Shown here: piece by piece, positions 1 to 8,435 of the stretch
Numbering within the stretch: the first letter of the stretch is position 1
Layout: each line of letters starts with the position of its first letter
NCBI GenBank assembly: GCA_019637995.1
Contig: JAHBUQ010000003.1
Coordinates: 310,001 to 374,000, forward strand
Length of the DNA: 64,000 nt
Source: Ignavibacteriota bacterium
GTDB lineage: Bacteria; Bacteroidota; Ignavibacteria; Kapaibacteriales; UBA2268
Reading direction: 5' to 3'
Position numbers and translations under genes: made by a program
Notes under the pieces: model-generated
Databases searched by the model: none
What the model saw: only the letters and a program-made list of their open reading frames with translations
Told to the model about the DNA's origin: nothing

Positions 1-960
1 AATTGCTTTGTTCAAGTCATCAAGTGCTTCTTGGTATTCACCAATTTCAAACTTAGCAGCTCCACGATTGGCGTATCCCATAGAAAAATTTACATCAAGC
101 GCTATTACTTTGTCATAATCAATAATTGCGTCAAGATAATCTTCTAATTTAAATTTTAGATATCCTCTGTTATAATATGTCAAGTAATAATTTGGGTCTA
201 ATTCAATCGCTTGATTATAATCATTCATAGCGTCTTGATATTTACCTAATTCACTTTTAGCATTCCCAAGATTTATGTAAACTCCTGGATTGACAAAATT
301 TAATTTAATTGCTCTCTCAAAGTCTTCAATAGCACCTTGATGGTCTTTCAACTCACTTTTAACATTACCACGATTGTAAATTGCAGAAGAAAATTCAGGG
401 TTGATTTCTAAAGCTTTGTTAAAGTCAAATAAAGCATCTTCAAATTGCCCAATCTCACTTTTTGCATTGCCACGATTGTTATAAAAATCAATCTCATTAG
501 GGTCTAATTCAATAGCTTTATTGTAATTTTCAATAGCAGTAACAAAATCTCCCAAATCAGATAAAACATTACCTAAATTGTAGTAAGCTAAAATATCTTT
601 CGGTTTAAGTTCAATAGCTTTTTTAAAATCCTTTATCGCTTCTTCAAATTCTCCCATTACATACTTAGCACTTCCTCGATTATGAAATGCCTGAGCAAAA
701 TTTGAATATAATTCAATCGCCTTTGTATAGTCTGCGATTGCATCCTGATAGAAGCCCATAAAATACTTAACATTACCTTTAACGAACAATAATTCGGCTT
801 GAATGTAATCCTGTTCGATTGATTTATTTAACTCTTGCTTAATATCCTGATAAACACTTGATTTTGACTTTGAAAAGCCACTCTTAAAATGATTCAAAGT
901 GGTTTTGCTTAATGTTAAGTTAGATATCAGCATTAAGAAAATTACTGTTAATATTTTCAT
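1..960 (-). CDS. Tetratricopeptide-repeat protein, truncated by the left window edge
   Basis: This reading frame is open from an ATG at 960 to the window edge, so the C-terminus is missing (320 residues visible). An in-frame ATG nine bases upstream (969) is an alternative start. The N-terminus is a hydrophobic signal peptide (MKILTVIFLMLISNLTLS). From about residue 45 the protein consists of regular 34-residue TPR units of the form N-x-G-x-x-K with a following AI-x-D-x-x-KAIEL-x-P, roughly eight or nine of them. TPR arrays are protein-protein interaction scaffolds; the signal peptide puts this one in the periplasm or at the surface. The repeats are very alike, which suggests recent internal duplication. 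No catalytic domain is visible, and the partner cannot be inferred. Confidence 0.85.
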   Translation of the reverse strand, partial: MKILTVIFLMLISNLTLSKTTLNHFKSGFSKSKSSVYQDIKQELNKSIEQDYIQAELLFVKGNVKYFMGFYQDAIADYTKAIELYSNFAQAFHNRGSAKYVMGEFEEAIKDFKKAIELKPKDILAYYNLGNVLSDLGDFVTAIENYNKAIELDPNEIDFYNNRGNAKSEIGQFEDALFDFNKALEINPEFSSAIYNRGNVKSELKDHQGAIEDFERAIKLNFVNPGVYINLGNAKSELGKYQDAMNDYNQAIELDPNYYLTYYNRGYLKFKLEDYLDAIIDYDKVIALDVNFSMGYANRGAAKFEIGEYQEALDDLNKAI

Positions 961-1006
961 TACTATCATACGACTTCATTTTTTTTTAATTAGAAAAGTA
1001 GATTTA

Positions 1007-1036
1007 CAAAAATAGCAGTTTTATGTAAAAAATCAA
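1007..1036 (-). promoter_or_regulatory. Possible promoter of the TPR gene
   Basis: On the minus strand TATTTTTG (1014-1007) matches the Bacteroidota -7 element TAnnTTTG. A TTG lies 19 bases upstream (1036-1034). It is about 47 bases before the ATG at 960. The upstream half is weaker than in the three N20 promoters of this window. Confidence 0.35.
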
Positions 1037-1241
1037 TAAATAATAAAATAAATTTTCAAAATCCTAATTAAAAGTAATCATAAAATTGGGGTTAGCTTTC
1101 GTAATTAACGAACCCTAAAGTTCTGAAATAAAGTTATCTATATACTGCAAGAAAATAAATTATAAATATTTGATTCTATATTACTTTTGTGCAGTTTTTA
1201 TCCCGATAGTTGAGTAAAAATTGAGAATGAGAAAAAAATAA

Positions 1242-1403
1242 ATTGACCTACTTATTCATCCGATGATTGCGATTAATCGGTTGAATGTTAGGTATCTGCA
1301 GGCAGGAGTATATTGCATCAGAATAACTTGTAGCAATGGAGCTTGCTCCATTGTTGATAAATTTGTGAAGTTGAACGAATTAAAAAAAATTACCGAAAAA
1401 TAA
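1242..1403 (+). pseudogene. Relic of a T9SS type A C-terminal sorting domain
   Basis: A short open frame ending at the TAA of 1401-1403 encodes residues such as LQAGVYCIRIT followed by DKFVKLN. This is the hallmark end of a type A T9SS sorting domain (L-x-x-G-x-Y-x-x-R-I ... K-x-x-x-L), as in the intact domains at the ends of the genes at 4217, 43129 and 49995. Upstream the frame is closed by TAA at 1239, and no signal peptide or passenger domain precedes it. The nearest ATG (1263) would give a 46-residue peptide with no export signal. I read it as the 3' remnant of a decayed surface-protein gene. The rest of 961-1544 shows nothing else coding. Confidence 0.6.
1334..1353. repeat. Perfect 9-bp inverted repeat with 2-base centre
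   Basis: The arms CAATGGAGC and GCTCCATTG are separated by TT, inside the sorting-domain relic. It could be a tight hairpin or a binding palindrome, or it may be chance within the coding relic. No second copy with both arms was noticed; the hairpin at 4169-4204 shares only the GCTCCATT-like arm. Confidence 0.5.
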
Positions 1404-1544
1404 TTCGTTAATTTTTATTTATGAATAATTAATTTGTTAATAAATTATATTCATTGATTTTAAAAAAAGGTTTTAAATGTCATATTTTATTGTTTTCTTA
1501 TTGAATCACATCAAGTGTAATTTAAAACTCATACTTTAAAAATA

Positions 1545-2792
1545 TTAAAGCACAAATAATGACCACAGATAAATAAAGCTGAAGCCTGACAAGAAAATAA
1601 TACCTGCAATTGCCAGCAATTTCAACCATAATTTTGGTCTGTAGCTATCTGGAAAATCCTTCGCTGTTACAGTCTTATAGTTAATCACTGCAAAAACCGG
1701 AGCAGCAAGAAATGAAATAACAGTTGCCAAATCTATCATCATTTTTAGATTATGAATCAAAAAACTGACTATTATTAATGCTACAGCAGACATAGAAAGA
1801 GTTAAAATCTCGTGCAAACGAACTGTTTCATGTGTTTTCTCCCGCAAGGAAAGAAATATAGCACTTGTTATTGATCGCGGATAAGCATCAACAACTGTAA
1901 GTAGCGAACTAAAAATTGTTATAAATGCCACTGGAGCTAAAATTACTTTACTCCAATTTCCTAACAATGTGGCATAAATATCAATAAGCTGTTTGGAAAA
2001 TTCCGTACCGTTAGACGAAAAGCCGATGCCGGTTCCGAACATTGCCCTCGCTCCAAGTACGAGAAAAAATACAGCCAAAACAGTGGTTATAATATATCCG
2101 ATATGAAAATCAATCAATGATTCTTTTAGAGTTGGGATATATTTCTTCTGCTTTTGCCTTCCGACAGACCATAAAGATGTCCATACAGATGCTTCGATCG
2201 GTGTTGGCATCCATCCCATAAGTGCAATTATGAAAAGTATTGATGAACGCTCAAAAATTTCCGGCGAATTGAATCCTTCAATTGGCGAATTATTAACTGA
2301 TAGCGACATAAAAAAAGCAATTGTAGTAAAAATTCCAAGCATAAATACCATAAATTTCATTGCTCCATCAAGCAAAGGATATTTACCGATAAGAAGAATC
2401 AATATACATAAAGTTACTAATCCTATACTTAAATATAAGGGTTGCACTGCACTACCAATAATATATCCAAGAAGTCCGCTTGCACCTAATGCAAGAGCAG
2501 CAAGATTGATAATTCCTGTAATAATTGAAATAATCAGAAAGCTCCAAATAGCCCATGAGCCAAGTTCCTGATAACCCTGCAATAGTGTTTTGTTCTTAGC
2601 TGATGTATATCTGTAGCTGAATTCAAAAAAAGGATATTTGAATAAATTCACAAGTAAAATGACAATTATTAATGAATATCCGTAGTCAGCTCCGGCTCTT
2701 GTGGATTGTATAAGGTGTGAACCTCCTATGGCTGCACCGGCAAATAAAATACCCGGACCAATTGTTTTGACAATACCTTTTAAATCTCTCAT
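1545..2792 (-). CDS. NRAMP-related metal-ion transporter family protein with atypical metal-site motifs
   Basis: This 415-residue protein of about 11 hydrophobic segments matches the NRAMP/divalent-metal transporter fold family, which imports Mn2+, Fe2+ or related cations through the inner membrane. The start region (GPGILFAGAAIGGSHL) aligns with NRAMP TM1, but the canonical DPGN metal-binding motif is replaced by a stretch containing AAIGGS. The TM6 region (ALMGWMPTPIEASVW) has MPTP where classical NRAMPs carry an A-x-x-MPH motif. The protein therefore belongs to a divergent branch whose substrate should not be assumed to be Mn2+ or Fe2+. It lies 6 bases downstream of the DUF2851 gene and is probably co-transcribed with it. 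The start ATG at 2792 gives the full TM1. Family membership is well supported; the substrate is unknown. Confidence 0.8.
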   Translation of the reverse strand: MRDLKGIVKTIGPGILFAGAAIGGSHLIQSTRAGADYGYSLIIVILLVNLFKYPFFEFSYRYTSAKNKTLLQGYQELGSWAIWSFLIISIITGIINLAALALGASGLLGYIIGSAVQPLYLSIGLVTLCILILLIGKYPLLDGAMKFMVFMLGIFTTIAFFMSLSVNNSPIEGFNSPEIFERSSILFIIALMGWMPTPIEASVWTSLWSVGRQKQKKYIPTLKESLIDFHIGYIITTVLAVFFLVLGARAMFGTGIGFSSNGTEFSKQLIDIYATLLGNWSKVILAPVAFITIFSSLLTVVDAYPRSITSAIFLSLREKTHETVRLHEILTLSMSAVALIIVSFLIHNLKMMIDLATVISFLAAPVFAVINYKTVTAKDFPDSYRPKLWLKLLAIAGIIFLSGFSFIYLWSLFVL

Positions 2793-2798
2793 AATAAT

Positions 2799-3815
2799 TT
2801 AATTCGATTCAATATCAAGTGGTAATCTTCCTAATTTATAAAAAGATAAAATTTCAGCAAAGCCATATTCCTTAAGTGCTTCCGAAGCAACATTATTACG
2901 GGATCCAAATTCCCTGATGTATTCGAGCATTCCTTGTTGCTGCCAAAGAAAGTTCTGAGGAAGGTCAGGAAATTTCCTTTTGAGCATACCATATTGATTA
3001 AGGCATGGAATAGACCAGTACCATACAAAAAGATTGATTCTTGCTTCATCATCAGCTATTGCAAGAGCTATCGGCAAAATAGAATTAATCAACAATTCGC
3101 GTCTCAAATGAGCTCCTTCTCCTGTAAGTGTCTTTTTAACAAGTCGCAGCAATGCTTCCTGAACATCAATTTGGTCATTTGATTGAAGAGACTCCAAAAA
3201 TTCCATAGCATAGGAGTTCAATATATCTTCTACTAATTTTGCAAGCCTATCCGGATCATATTTGTGGCGATTTCTCTTCTTTTCATATCGGTCAATATAG
3301 CTTGAAGTCATCATCGAAAGAGTAATTTTCAAACTATTTTCGATTAATAATTTACTTGCTTCACTTGTTTTCCTTAGAAGCCTGTGAAGAGCAAAATTTT
3401 GAAGTTCTTCAGCCGAAAAAACAGATTCCGGAGATTTAGATTCTAACTTTAATATTTTGTTTGATAGGCTGCTGTAATCCAAAACTAATGTTTCAAATTT
3501 ATTTTCAATTGTAGTATCAATTTCTAAAACAATATGCAGGATTACATTTTTATAAGCAACATCATCATCGTGTTTATGATTTATCCAGTCGGAGCTTTTC
3601 TTATGAATTTCAGCATCACCGATAATTAAATAACCGTTTAGCAGCACTGCAATATCCATCAGGTCAGGACCTGCGTGTACGTTGATTCTACCCGGAGATA
3701 TAATTTGAAGCCTTTTGCCTGATTCTGTTTTGTATATACGTGAAGGCTCGGAAATATAAAAGTGTATTTCCTTTTGTATAAGCGTTTCACTAATATTCAA
3801 AATTGCTTTTTCCAT
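2799..3815 (-). CDS. DUF2851 family protein
   Basis: The protein (338 residues from the ATG at 3815) has the DUF2851 signature early on: PGRINVHAGPDL, then GDAEIHKKSSDW and a NVILHIV segment. The family is common in Bacteroidota/Chlorobiota and has no established function. The acidic and histidine residues in the signature (G-D-x-E-I-H) look like metal or nucleic-acid chemistry, but this is only an impression. The open frame extends to a TTG at 3851, but the ATG at 3815 is preferred because the encoded MEKAILNISE fits the family start and the upstream part is AT-rich leader. A promoter-like pair at 3821-3852 would make the transcript almost leaderless. The next gene (NRAMP-like) follows after 6 bases. 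Confidence 0.8.
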   Translation of the reverse strand: MEKAILNISETLIQKEIHFYISEPSRIYKTESGKRLQIISPGRINVHAGPDLMDIAVLLNGYLIIGDAEIHKKSSDWINHKHDDDVAYKNVILHIVLEIDTTIENKFETLVLDYSSLSNKILKLESKSPESVFSAEELQNFALHRLLRKTSEASKLLIENSLKITLSMMTSSYIDRYEKKRNRHKYDPDRLAKLVEDILNSYAMEFLESLQSNDQIDVQEALLRLVKKTLTGEGAHLRRELLINSILPIALAIADDEARINLFVWYWSIPCLNQYGMLKRKFPDLPQNFLWQQQGMLEYIREFGSRNNVASEALKEYGFAEILSFYKLGRLPLDIESN

Positions 3816-3820
3816 CAATG

Positions 3821-3852
3821 CAAATATAATTATGTTTATCAAATTAATCAAA
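3821..3852 (-). promoter_or_regulatory. Promoter with TTTG-N20-TATATTTG
   Basis: On the minus strand TTTG (3852-3849) is followed after exactly 20 bases by TATATTTG (3828-3821), a full match to the Bacteroidota -33/-7 consensus. Transcription would begin near 3817-3814, at or next to the ATG at 3815. Confidence 0.5.
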
Positions 3853-3921
3853 ATAAATTATAAATTGTTGCGACTTTATCTATATGAATAAGTAGTTATA
3901 TTAATTAATAAGGTTTGAATT

Positions 3922-4110
3922 ATGAAGAAGAATGTCGGCAAAGTGGATATGATAATCAGGCTTGTAGCAGGATCTGCAATCGCAATTTGGGGTATAATAT
4001 CAGGAAGCTGGCTTGGACTAATAGCAATTGTTCCGATTGCAACTGCTCTTACGGGTTTCTGCCCTGCATTTACACTGTTTGGAATTAGTACTTGTAAAAT
4101 TAAAGAATAA
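3922..4110 (+). CDS. DUF2892 (YgaP-like transmembrane domain) small membrane protein
   Basis: This 62-residue protein begins MKKNVGKVDMIIRLVAG and contains two hydrophobic segments around a short loop, ending with GFCPAFTLFGIST. This is the typical DUF2892 layout (N-terminal N-x-G-x-x-D-x-x-I-R, then G-x-C-P-x-y-x-x-x-G). In YgaP this module anchors a rhodanese domain; here it stands alone, as is common. The conserved cysteine in the FCPA motif is present. It is a single-gene unit, divergent from DUF2851 and convergent with the subtilase. Its function is unknown; a role in sulfur or redox chemistry is only suggested by YgaP. Confidence 0.8.
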   Translation: MKKNVGKVDMIIRLVAGSAIAIWGIISGSWLGLIAIVPIATALTGFCPAFTLFGISTCKIKE

Positions 4111-4168
4111 AAATAATTACATATTTCAAACTAAGTATAAGTAAATTTAAGTAGTTTTCTATCAATAG

Positions 4169-4204
4169 CTCCATTCCACCGATTATTGAACCGATGGAAT
4201 GGAG
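4169..4204. terminator. Hairpin between convergent genes, possible bidirectional terminator
   Basis: The arms CTCCATTCCA (4169-4178) and TGGAATGGAG (4195-4204) form a perfect 10-bp stem with a 16-base loop, placed between the ends of the genes at 4110 (+) and 4217 (-). No strong T-tract follows on either strand, so termination is inferred from position. Confidence 0.5.
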
Positions 4205-4216
4205 AAATTATTTATG

Positions 4217-6466
4217 TTATTTTACTGCAAACCTGAATTTTGCCGGTTTATTGTTATAAATACATTCAACGTTATAAACACCTGTTGGAAGATTATTTAC
4301 GTCAAGAATAATATGAGTAGAATTTCCGGAACTAAATGATTGGAATCCGGAGTTACTAATAACTTTCTGTCCATTTATATTATACACATTCAGCACAGGA
4401 TTTTCAATAATCTCATCAATTTCAAAATTGATAATACTTTGGGCAGGGTTTGGATAAACCCTTGTATCATCTATCATAACATAGTTAACACCGGTTGAGC
4501 TTAATATATAATTGATTGCACCCTGAACATCAATTTTACCATATCCGAAAGCAATATTAGGTTCATCTCCTGTATATTGGTCTTTCATTGCAGTAGCTTC
4601 AAGTACTTTTTCAATATCTGAAAATGTCAGATTAGGTTTTACCTGAAGCATGAGTGCAACTGCTCCAGATACATGAGGTGCAGACATACTTGTTCCGCTT
4701 AAACCAGTTAGCAAATCGCCTTCAAGAACAGTCTGGTCAGAAGTACGGCTGTCCTTTGATTTTGCAGCGAATATCACCTGCCCTGGACCTGAAATTATTG
4801 GAGATAATCTCAAATCACGTCTTGGACCTATCGAAGAAAAAGATGATAAGCTTCCAATTGCCCAATCTCTGTTATGCTGAGTTTGATTTTTATCAACCCA
4901 TGAATTCCTTGAAATAAAAGAGGCAACACTAATTATACTGTCACCATCACCAGGAGTTCCAATTGTCATTAAAACGTCACCTGAGAAATAGTAATCACCA
5001 TAGAGAGGCATAAACGGAAAACCGTCCGGCATAGGAATCCCTGCCCAAATATCTACAGAACCATCTTCAACTATATCAAGAGCCAAAGACCAGATGAAAT
5101 TATCAACGATAATTCCCTCTTGTCCTCCATTATGAATCTGAATCATAAGATTTCCGTCACCATTAATATTGAGCTCATTAGTATGCATATAAGTCAAAAA
5201 GCCAAGTGGAGTTCCGCTATTGCTAAAAATCATCTGATTTTCTACCGGATTATTGAAATTAAGCTCACTTTCAGATACAATTTCAATTCCAGATTCAGAT
5301 ATTCCGTATGCAATAAGTTTTGCAGAGCCAATTATACCGCTTGTGTACCATAAATCTCCTGCGGTGAGGAAAAAATTGGGAATGTCCGGACAAAAATTTT
5401 CAAAAATATCACAAACATTTATTGGATAAATTGGAAATTCTACCTTATCGCCAGCACTTACATAATCTCCTGCGTGTATTGGCATTTCTCCGTTATTTCC
5501 TGCTGAAGCAACTATAATTCTACCTTCACCGGTAAGTGATGAGAGCGCTGTTGCAAGTAAACCTTTACCATCGTGAGGTCCGATTGGTGAACCAAGACTT
5601 AGATTTACTACAGAAGGACGTCCCAAAATAGCCGCTTGCTCAAAGATGTAGTAACAACCATTAATAATATCGAAATCTGAAAATGTATCTTCACCTTCAC
5701 GATAACCTTTCACAATAATCAAATCTGAATTATAAGCAACACCCCTAAACCTTTCATCAGCATTGCCATTACCTGCAGCCGTACCTGCCACATGAGTACC
5801 ATGACCATCTTCGTCAATTTGTTTAACAGAATTTGGGTTATTATCAATATCAACTTTTGAATATTCTTTCCCATATCCAAAGCTTTCAGGACCGTCTTGT
5901 GCAGGATCTGAGATATCCCAAAGTTTGAGAATTCTTGTACCATTATCATTTTTAAAATCAGGATGAGTTATGTCAATTCCTGTATCAAAGATACCAACTA
6001 TTACTCCCTCACCTGCCAGAATTTGAGGTAATCCTCCATCATTTGCAGCTACTCTTTTTGCATTGATCAGGTCAAGACTTTTATCCATATTCAGAGAATA
6101 AAGACTTGATAACTCAGCTGAAGTGACAGAATTAAGGTTTAATACTTCTGAAACTTTGTCGGCAGGTAGCTTAACAGCTATAACATCACCAGCTTTTACA
6201 GAAATTGTTCCACCTGATTTTTGAATAAAATCAGTGGCATCATTAGAATTTATTTTAATAAGCATATTAACAAAGAGTCTTTCGTTAACAATGCTGTATG
6301 GATACTCGGGTTTATATGTACTTAGAAACTCTGCACCGCTTTTTTTGTAATGCTCAGTCGGTTGAAGTTTGATTTTAGAAGAAGCTGAAATCTTGTTAGC
6401 AAAATCAGCATAAGAGATACTGTAAGTTAAAATTACAGCTAAAAGAGTAATAAAATATTTATTCAT
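4217..6466 (-). CDS. Secreted subtilisin-like serine protease (S8) with T9SS sorting domain
   Basis: This is a 749-residue extracellular protease. A signal peptide spans residues 1-20 (MNKYFITLLAVILTYSISYA). Residues about 60-125 form an I9-like prodomain. The catalytic core has Asp161 (GIFDTGID), His222 (DGHGTHVAG), an oxyanion-type Asn region (VASAGNNGE) and a catalytic Ser near residue 594 (SGTSMSAPHVSG). An insert between the His and Ser blocks probably carries a PA-like or beta domain. The C-terminus is a type A T9SS sorting domain (VYPNPAQS at its start, LPTGVYNVE near the end), so the enzyme should be exported through the outer membrane and anchored or released there. All catalytic residues are present. 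The gene for a small lipoprotein with a prodomain-like sequence lies immediately upstream (20 bases), probably in the same transcript. Substrate is unknown. Confidence 0.92.
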   Translation of the reverse strand: MNKYFITLLAVILTYSISYADFANKISASSKIKLQPTEHYKKSGAEFLSTYKPEYPYSIVNERLFVNMLIKINSNDATDFIQKSGGTISVKAGDVIAVKLPADKVSEVLNLNSVTSAELSSLYSLNMDKSLDLINAKRVAANDGGLPQILAGEGVIVGIFDTGIDITHPDFKNDNGTRILKLWDISDPAQDGPESFGYGKEYSKVDIDNNPNSVKQIDEDGHGTHVAGTAAGNGNADERFRGVAYNSDLIIVKGYREGEDTFSDFDIINGCYYIFEQAAILGRPSVVNLSLGSPIGPHDGKGLLATALSSLTGEGRIIVASAGNNGEMPIHAGDYVSAGDKVEFPIYPINVCDIFENFCPDIPNFFLTAGDLWYTSGIIGSAKLIAYGISESGIEIVSESELNFNNPVENQMIFSNSGTPLGFLTYMHTNELNINGDGNLMIQIHNGGQEGIIVDNFIWSLALDIVEDGSVDIWAGIPMPDGFPFMPLYGDYYFSGDVLMTIGTPGDGDSIISVASFISRNSWVDKNQTQHNRDWAIGSLSSFSSIGPRRDLRLSPIISGPGQVIFAAKSKDSRTSDQTVLEGDLLTGLSGTSMSAPHVSGAVALMLQVKPNLTFSDIEKVLEATAMKDQYTGDEPNIAFGYGKIDVQGAINYILSSTGVNYVMIDDTRVYPNPAQSIINFEIDEIIENPVLNVYNINGQKVISNSGFQSFSSGNSTHIILDVNNLPTGVYNVECIYNNKPAKFRFAVK

Positions 6467-6486
6467 AGAAACACCCTATAAATTAG

Positions 6487-6828
6487 TTAGATGGAAGACT
6501 TTTTATTAATTTCGATAGATTTGATAAAGTGTAATTTCAAAATTTCACGTACTGCATCAGGCTTGGCTTTAGCTGTCAATATTTTACCGGTAACTGCAAA
6601 TATTTTGACATTTTTTTCCTCAATCGAGATTTTATAATCATCGTTAAGTTCGTCACTCAATAAAATTACTATATCCATTTCATTTGGGATTTCTTTGGAT
6701 TCTTCATTTAAAAGAATAATTTTTGACTGAGCATCAAGTTTATTCAAAGCAACATCATTATTATCAGTTGATTTACATGATACAATCAAAAAACTTATTA
6801 AAATTACATATAATGCAAATAAATTCAT
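6487..6828 (-). CDS. Small lipoprotein resembling a subtilase prodomain (I9-like)
   Basis: The ATG at 6828 gives 113 residues with a lipoprotein signal ending in the lipobox LIVSC (Cys18). The open frame extends upstream to a TTG, which would only add residues before the signal. The mature part reads DIVILLSDELN ... VKIFAVTGKILTAKAKPDAV ... HFIKSIEIN. This parallels the prodomain of the neighbouring protease (NMLIKINSN ... GTISVKAGDVIAVKLPADKV ... NSVTSAELS): the same strand-turn-strand pattern with a V-x-x-I-E end. I9/prodomain modules act as chaperones and tight inhibitors of their subtilase. A membrane-tethered free copy is likely a cell-protecting inhibitor or folding helper for the protease 20 bases downstream. 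CAAATATA at 6873-6880 gives a TATATTTG -7 box on the minus strand. The homology is by eye and therefore tentative. Confidence 0.6.
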   Translation of the reverse strand: MNLFALYVILISFLIVSCKSTDNNDVALNKLDAQSKIILLNEESKEIPNEMDIVILLSDELNDDYKISIEEKNVKIFAVTGKILTAKAKPDAVREILKLHFIKSIEINKKSSI

Positions 6829-6991
6829 AACATTACCTAAAAATATTATTAACAATTTCTTAACACGTTAGACAAATATAATTATTTAAAAAAATTTAAA
6901 AATAATCAATACAATAAAAAAAATAATCAGACATATTTATCCTTTTTTATTATTTTTGAATAAATTGTATTTTTAATAATAGGATTATTTT

Positions 6992-8347
6992 ATGAAATTT
7001 ATAAACACTATTCTTACTTTTTTAATTGTATGTACAACAATTAGTATAACAGATTATACATTTGTTTCAGCTCAGGCTGACTCTTTCACACCTACTGTGA
7101 AAGTTGGGGGGCAGGTCAGATATCGTGGAGAAATAGATATGCGATTCTTTGATATGAACGCCAAGCCACTATTTATAAATATGCTGAGAACAAGACTTGA
7201 TGCAAAAGCATTTGTTTCACCAAATATCTCAGCATTTATTCAGTTTCAGGATTCACGTAATTTCGGAGAAACAAATTCCAGAGCTTGGCGTGGAACTTTG
7301 GACGGTTCTTCAGATAACATTGATTTACATCAGGGTTATGTAGAATTTAACGACCTTGGAATAGAGAATCTGACAGTTCGGGTGGGTAGGATGATGTTTA
7401 ATCTCAATAATGAGAGATTAATCGGAAGTCTCGACTGGCATAATATAGGGCGTGGGTTCGATGGTGGTTTTGCTGCATATAAATTTGCAGACGGATGGCA
7501 AGCAAGAGCATTTGGATTTGTACTTGGTTCGCAGGAACTTTTAATGACAAGTTCCGCTCCTCAAATTCCTAAAATGCTTGGAGGTTTTGACTTCAATATT
7601 CCGTACATCCCTTCTATGAACGCATTTATTTATTATGACCAGAATGACAGAGCAATTTCAGGTCTTGGTCCCGGCATAGTATCGAGTATGCCGAAACTTT
7701 CGAGATATACTATCGGCTTCTATACTAAGAATGAATCAGAAGGATTTATTTGGGAGCTTGAATCAGCATTTCAATCAGGTTCAATTGACACATTGCCAAG
7801 ACTTGCAAATAACACAAGCAGCGATATAAGTGCATATATGGTTTCAGCATTTGGTGGCTGGAAAAAAGGGAACTTTACAATTGGAGGCGGTTTGGACTTA
7901 ATGACTGGCGATAACCCTGAAACAGATGAATTTGAAGGTTTTGATCATCTTTTTTCAACTATCCATAAATTCTATGGCGGAATGGATTTATTCCCATTTT
8001 CGGTATTACCGAATGCAGGTATAAGACCTGCTCCTGAAGGTACAAATAAAGGCATTTTAATGCCAAATGTCCGACTGACCTGGTCGCCTGACAGCCGCTG
8101 GAAACTTGATGCCCATATTATGAACTTACGAACTTTTTCACCATATAAATTTGAAGATACAGACTTATTTAGTCTCGGCACTGAAATTGATTTGGTGGCT
8201 ACCTGCAACGTTGCAAAAGGCGTGTCGGCACAGTTTGGTTCATCTTTCTTCTTACCCGGAGAAATTTTAGAGAAAACCAACGGGTCAAAGGGTATGGGAA
8301 CTGACCCGGCATATTGGGGCTACACGATGATTATAGTGAATTTCTAA
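6992..8347 (+). CDS. Outer-membrane beta-barrel of the alginate-export family
   Basis: This 451-residue protein has a signal peptide (about residues 1-28) and then alternating hydrophobic/aromatic strands of an outer-membrane barrel. The segment GGQVRYRGEIDMRFF, the TRLDAKAFVSPN strand and RVGRMMFNLNNERLIGS, with W-H-N-I-G-R-G-F-D-G following, match the alginate_exp (AlgE-like) porin family. These proteins pass polysaccharides or small solutes; in Bacteroidota they are general porins of unknown substrate. No alginate genes are nearby, so the family name says nothing about substrate. It is a single transcription unit; TATTTTTG at 6951-6958 fits a -7 box, and a strong hairpin follows the gene (8362-8399). 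Confidence 0.82.
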   Translation: MKFINTILTFLIVCTTISITDYTFVSAQADSFTPTVKVGGQVRYRGEIDMRFFDMNAKPLFINMLRTRLDAKAFVSPNISAFIQFQDSRNFGETNSRAWRGTLDGSSDNIDLHQGYVEFNDLGIENLTVRVGRMMFNLNNERLIGSLDWHNIGRGFDGGFAAYKFADGWQARAFGFVLGSQELLMTSSAPQIPKMLGGFDFNIPYIPSMNAFIYYDQNDRAISGLGPGIVSSMPKLSRYTIGFYTKNESEGFIWELESAFQSGSIDTLPRLANNTSSDISAYMVSAFGGWKKGNFTIGGGLDLMTGDNPETDEFEGFDHLFSTIHKFYGGMDLFPFSVLPNAGIRPAPEGTNKGILMPNVRLTWSPDSRWKLDAHIMNLRTFSPYKFEDTDLFSLGTEIDLVATCNVAKGVSAQFGSSFFLPGEILEKTNGSKGMGTDPAYWGYTMIIVNF

Positions 8348-8361
8348 ATTTATCAAATACT

Positions 8362-8399
8362 GAACGAAGAGAATAAAGTCCACATTATTCTCTTCGTTC
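8362..8399. terminator. Perfect 15-bp hairpin between convergent genes
   Basis: Arms at 8362-8376 (GAACGAAGAGAATAA) and 8385-8399 are exact reverse complements with an 8-base loop. It sits 14 bases after the porin stop and 36 bases from the end of the opposing DUF302 gene, so it can serve both strands. There is no long T-tract. Confidence 0.7.
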
Positions 8400-8435
8400 G
8401 GAACTATTATCAATAAAATCCAATTAAACTTTTGG

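Noticed and set aside
2230..2571. 113-codon open frame antisense to the NRAMP-like gene
   Set aside because: It is a shadow of a clear membrane-protein gene with no family signature and no start signal.
6992..8347. Alginate secretion locus
   Set aside because: Only the barrel family resembles AlgE; no polymerase, epimerase or acetylase genes are present.
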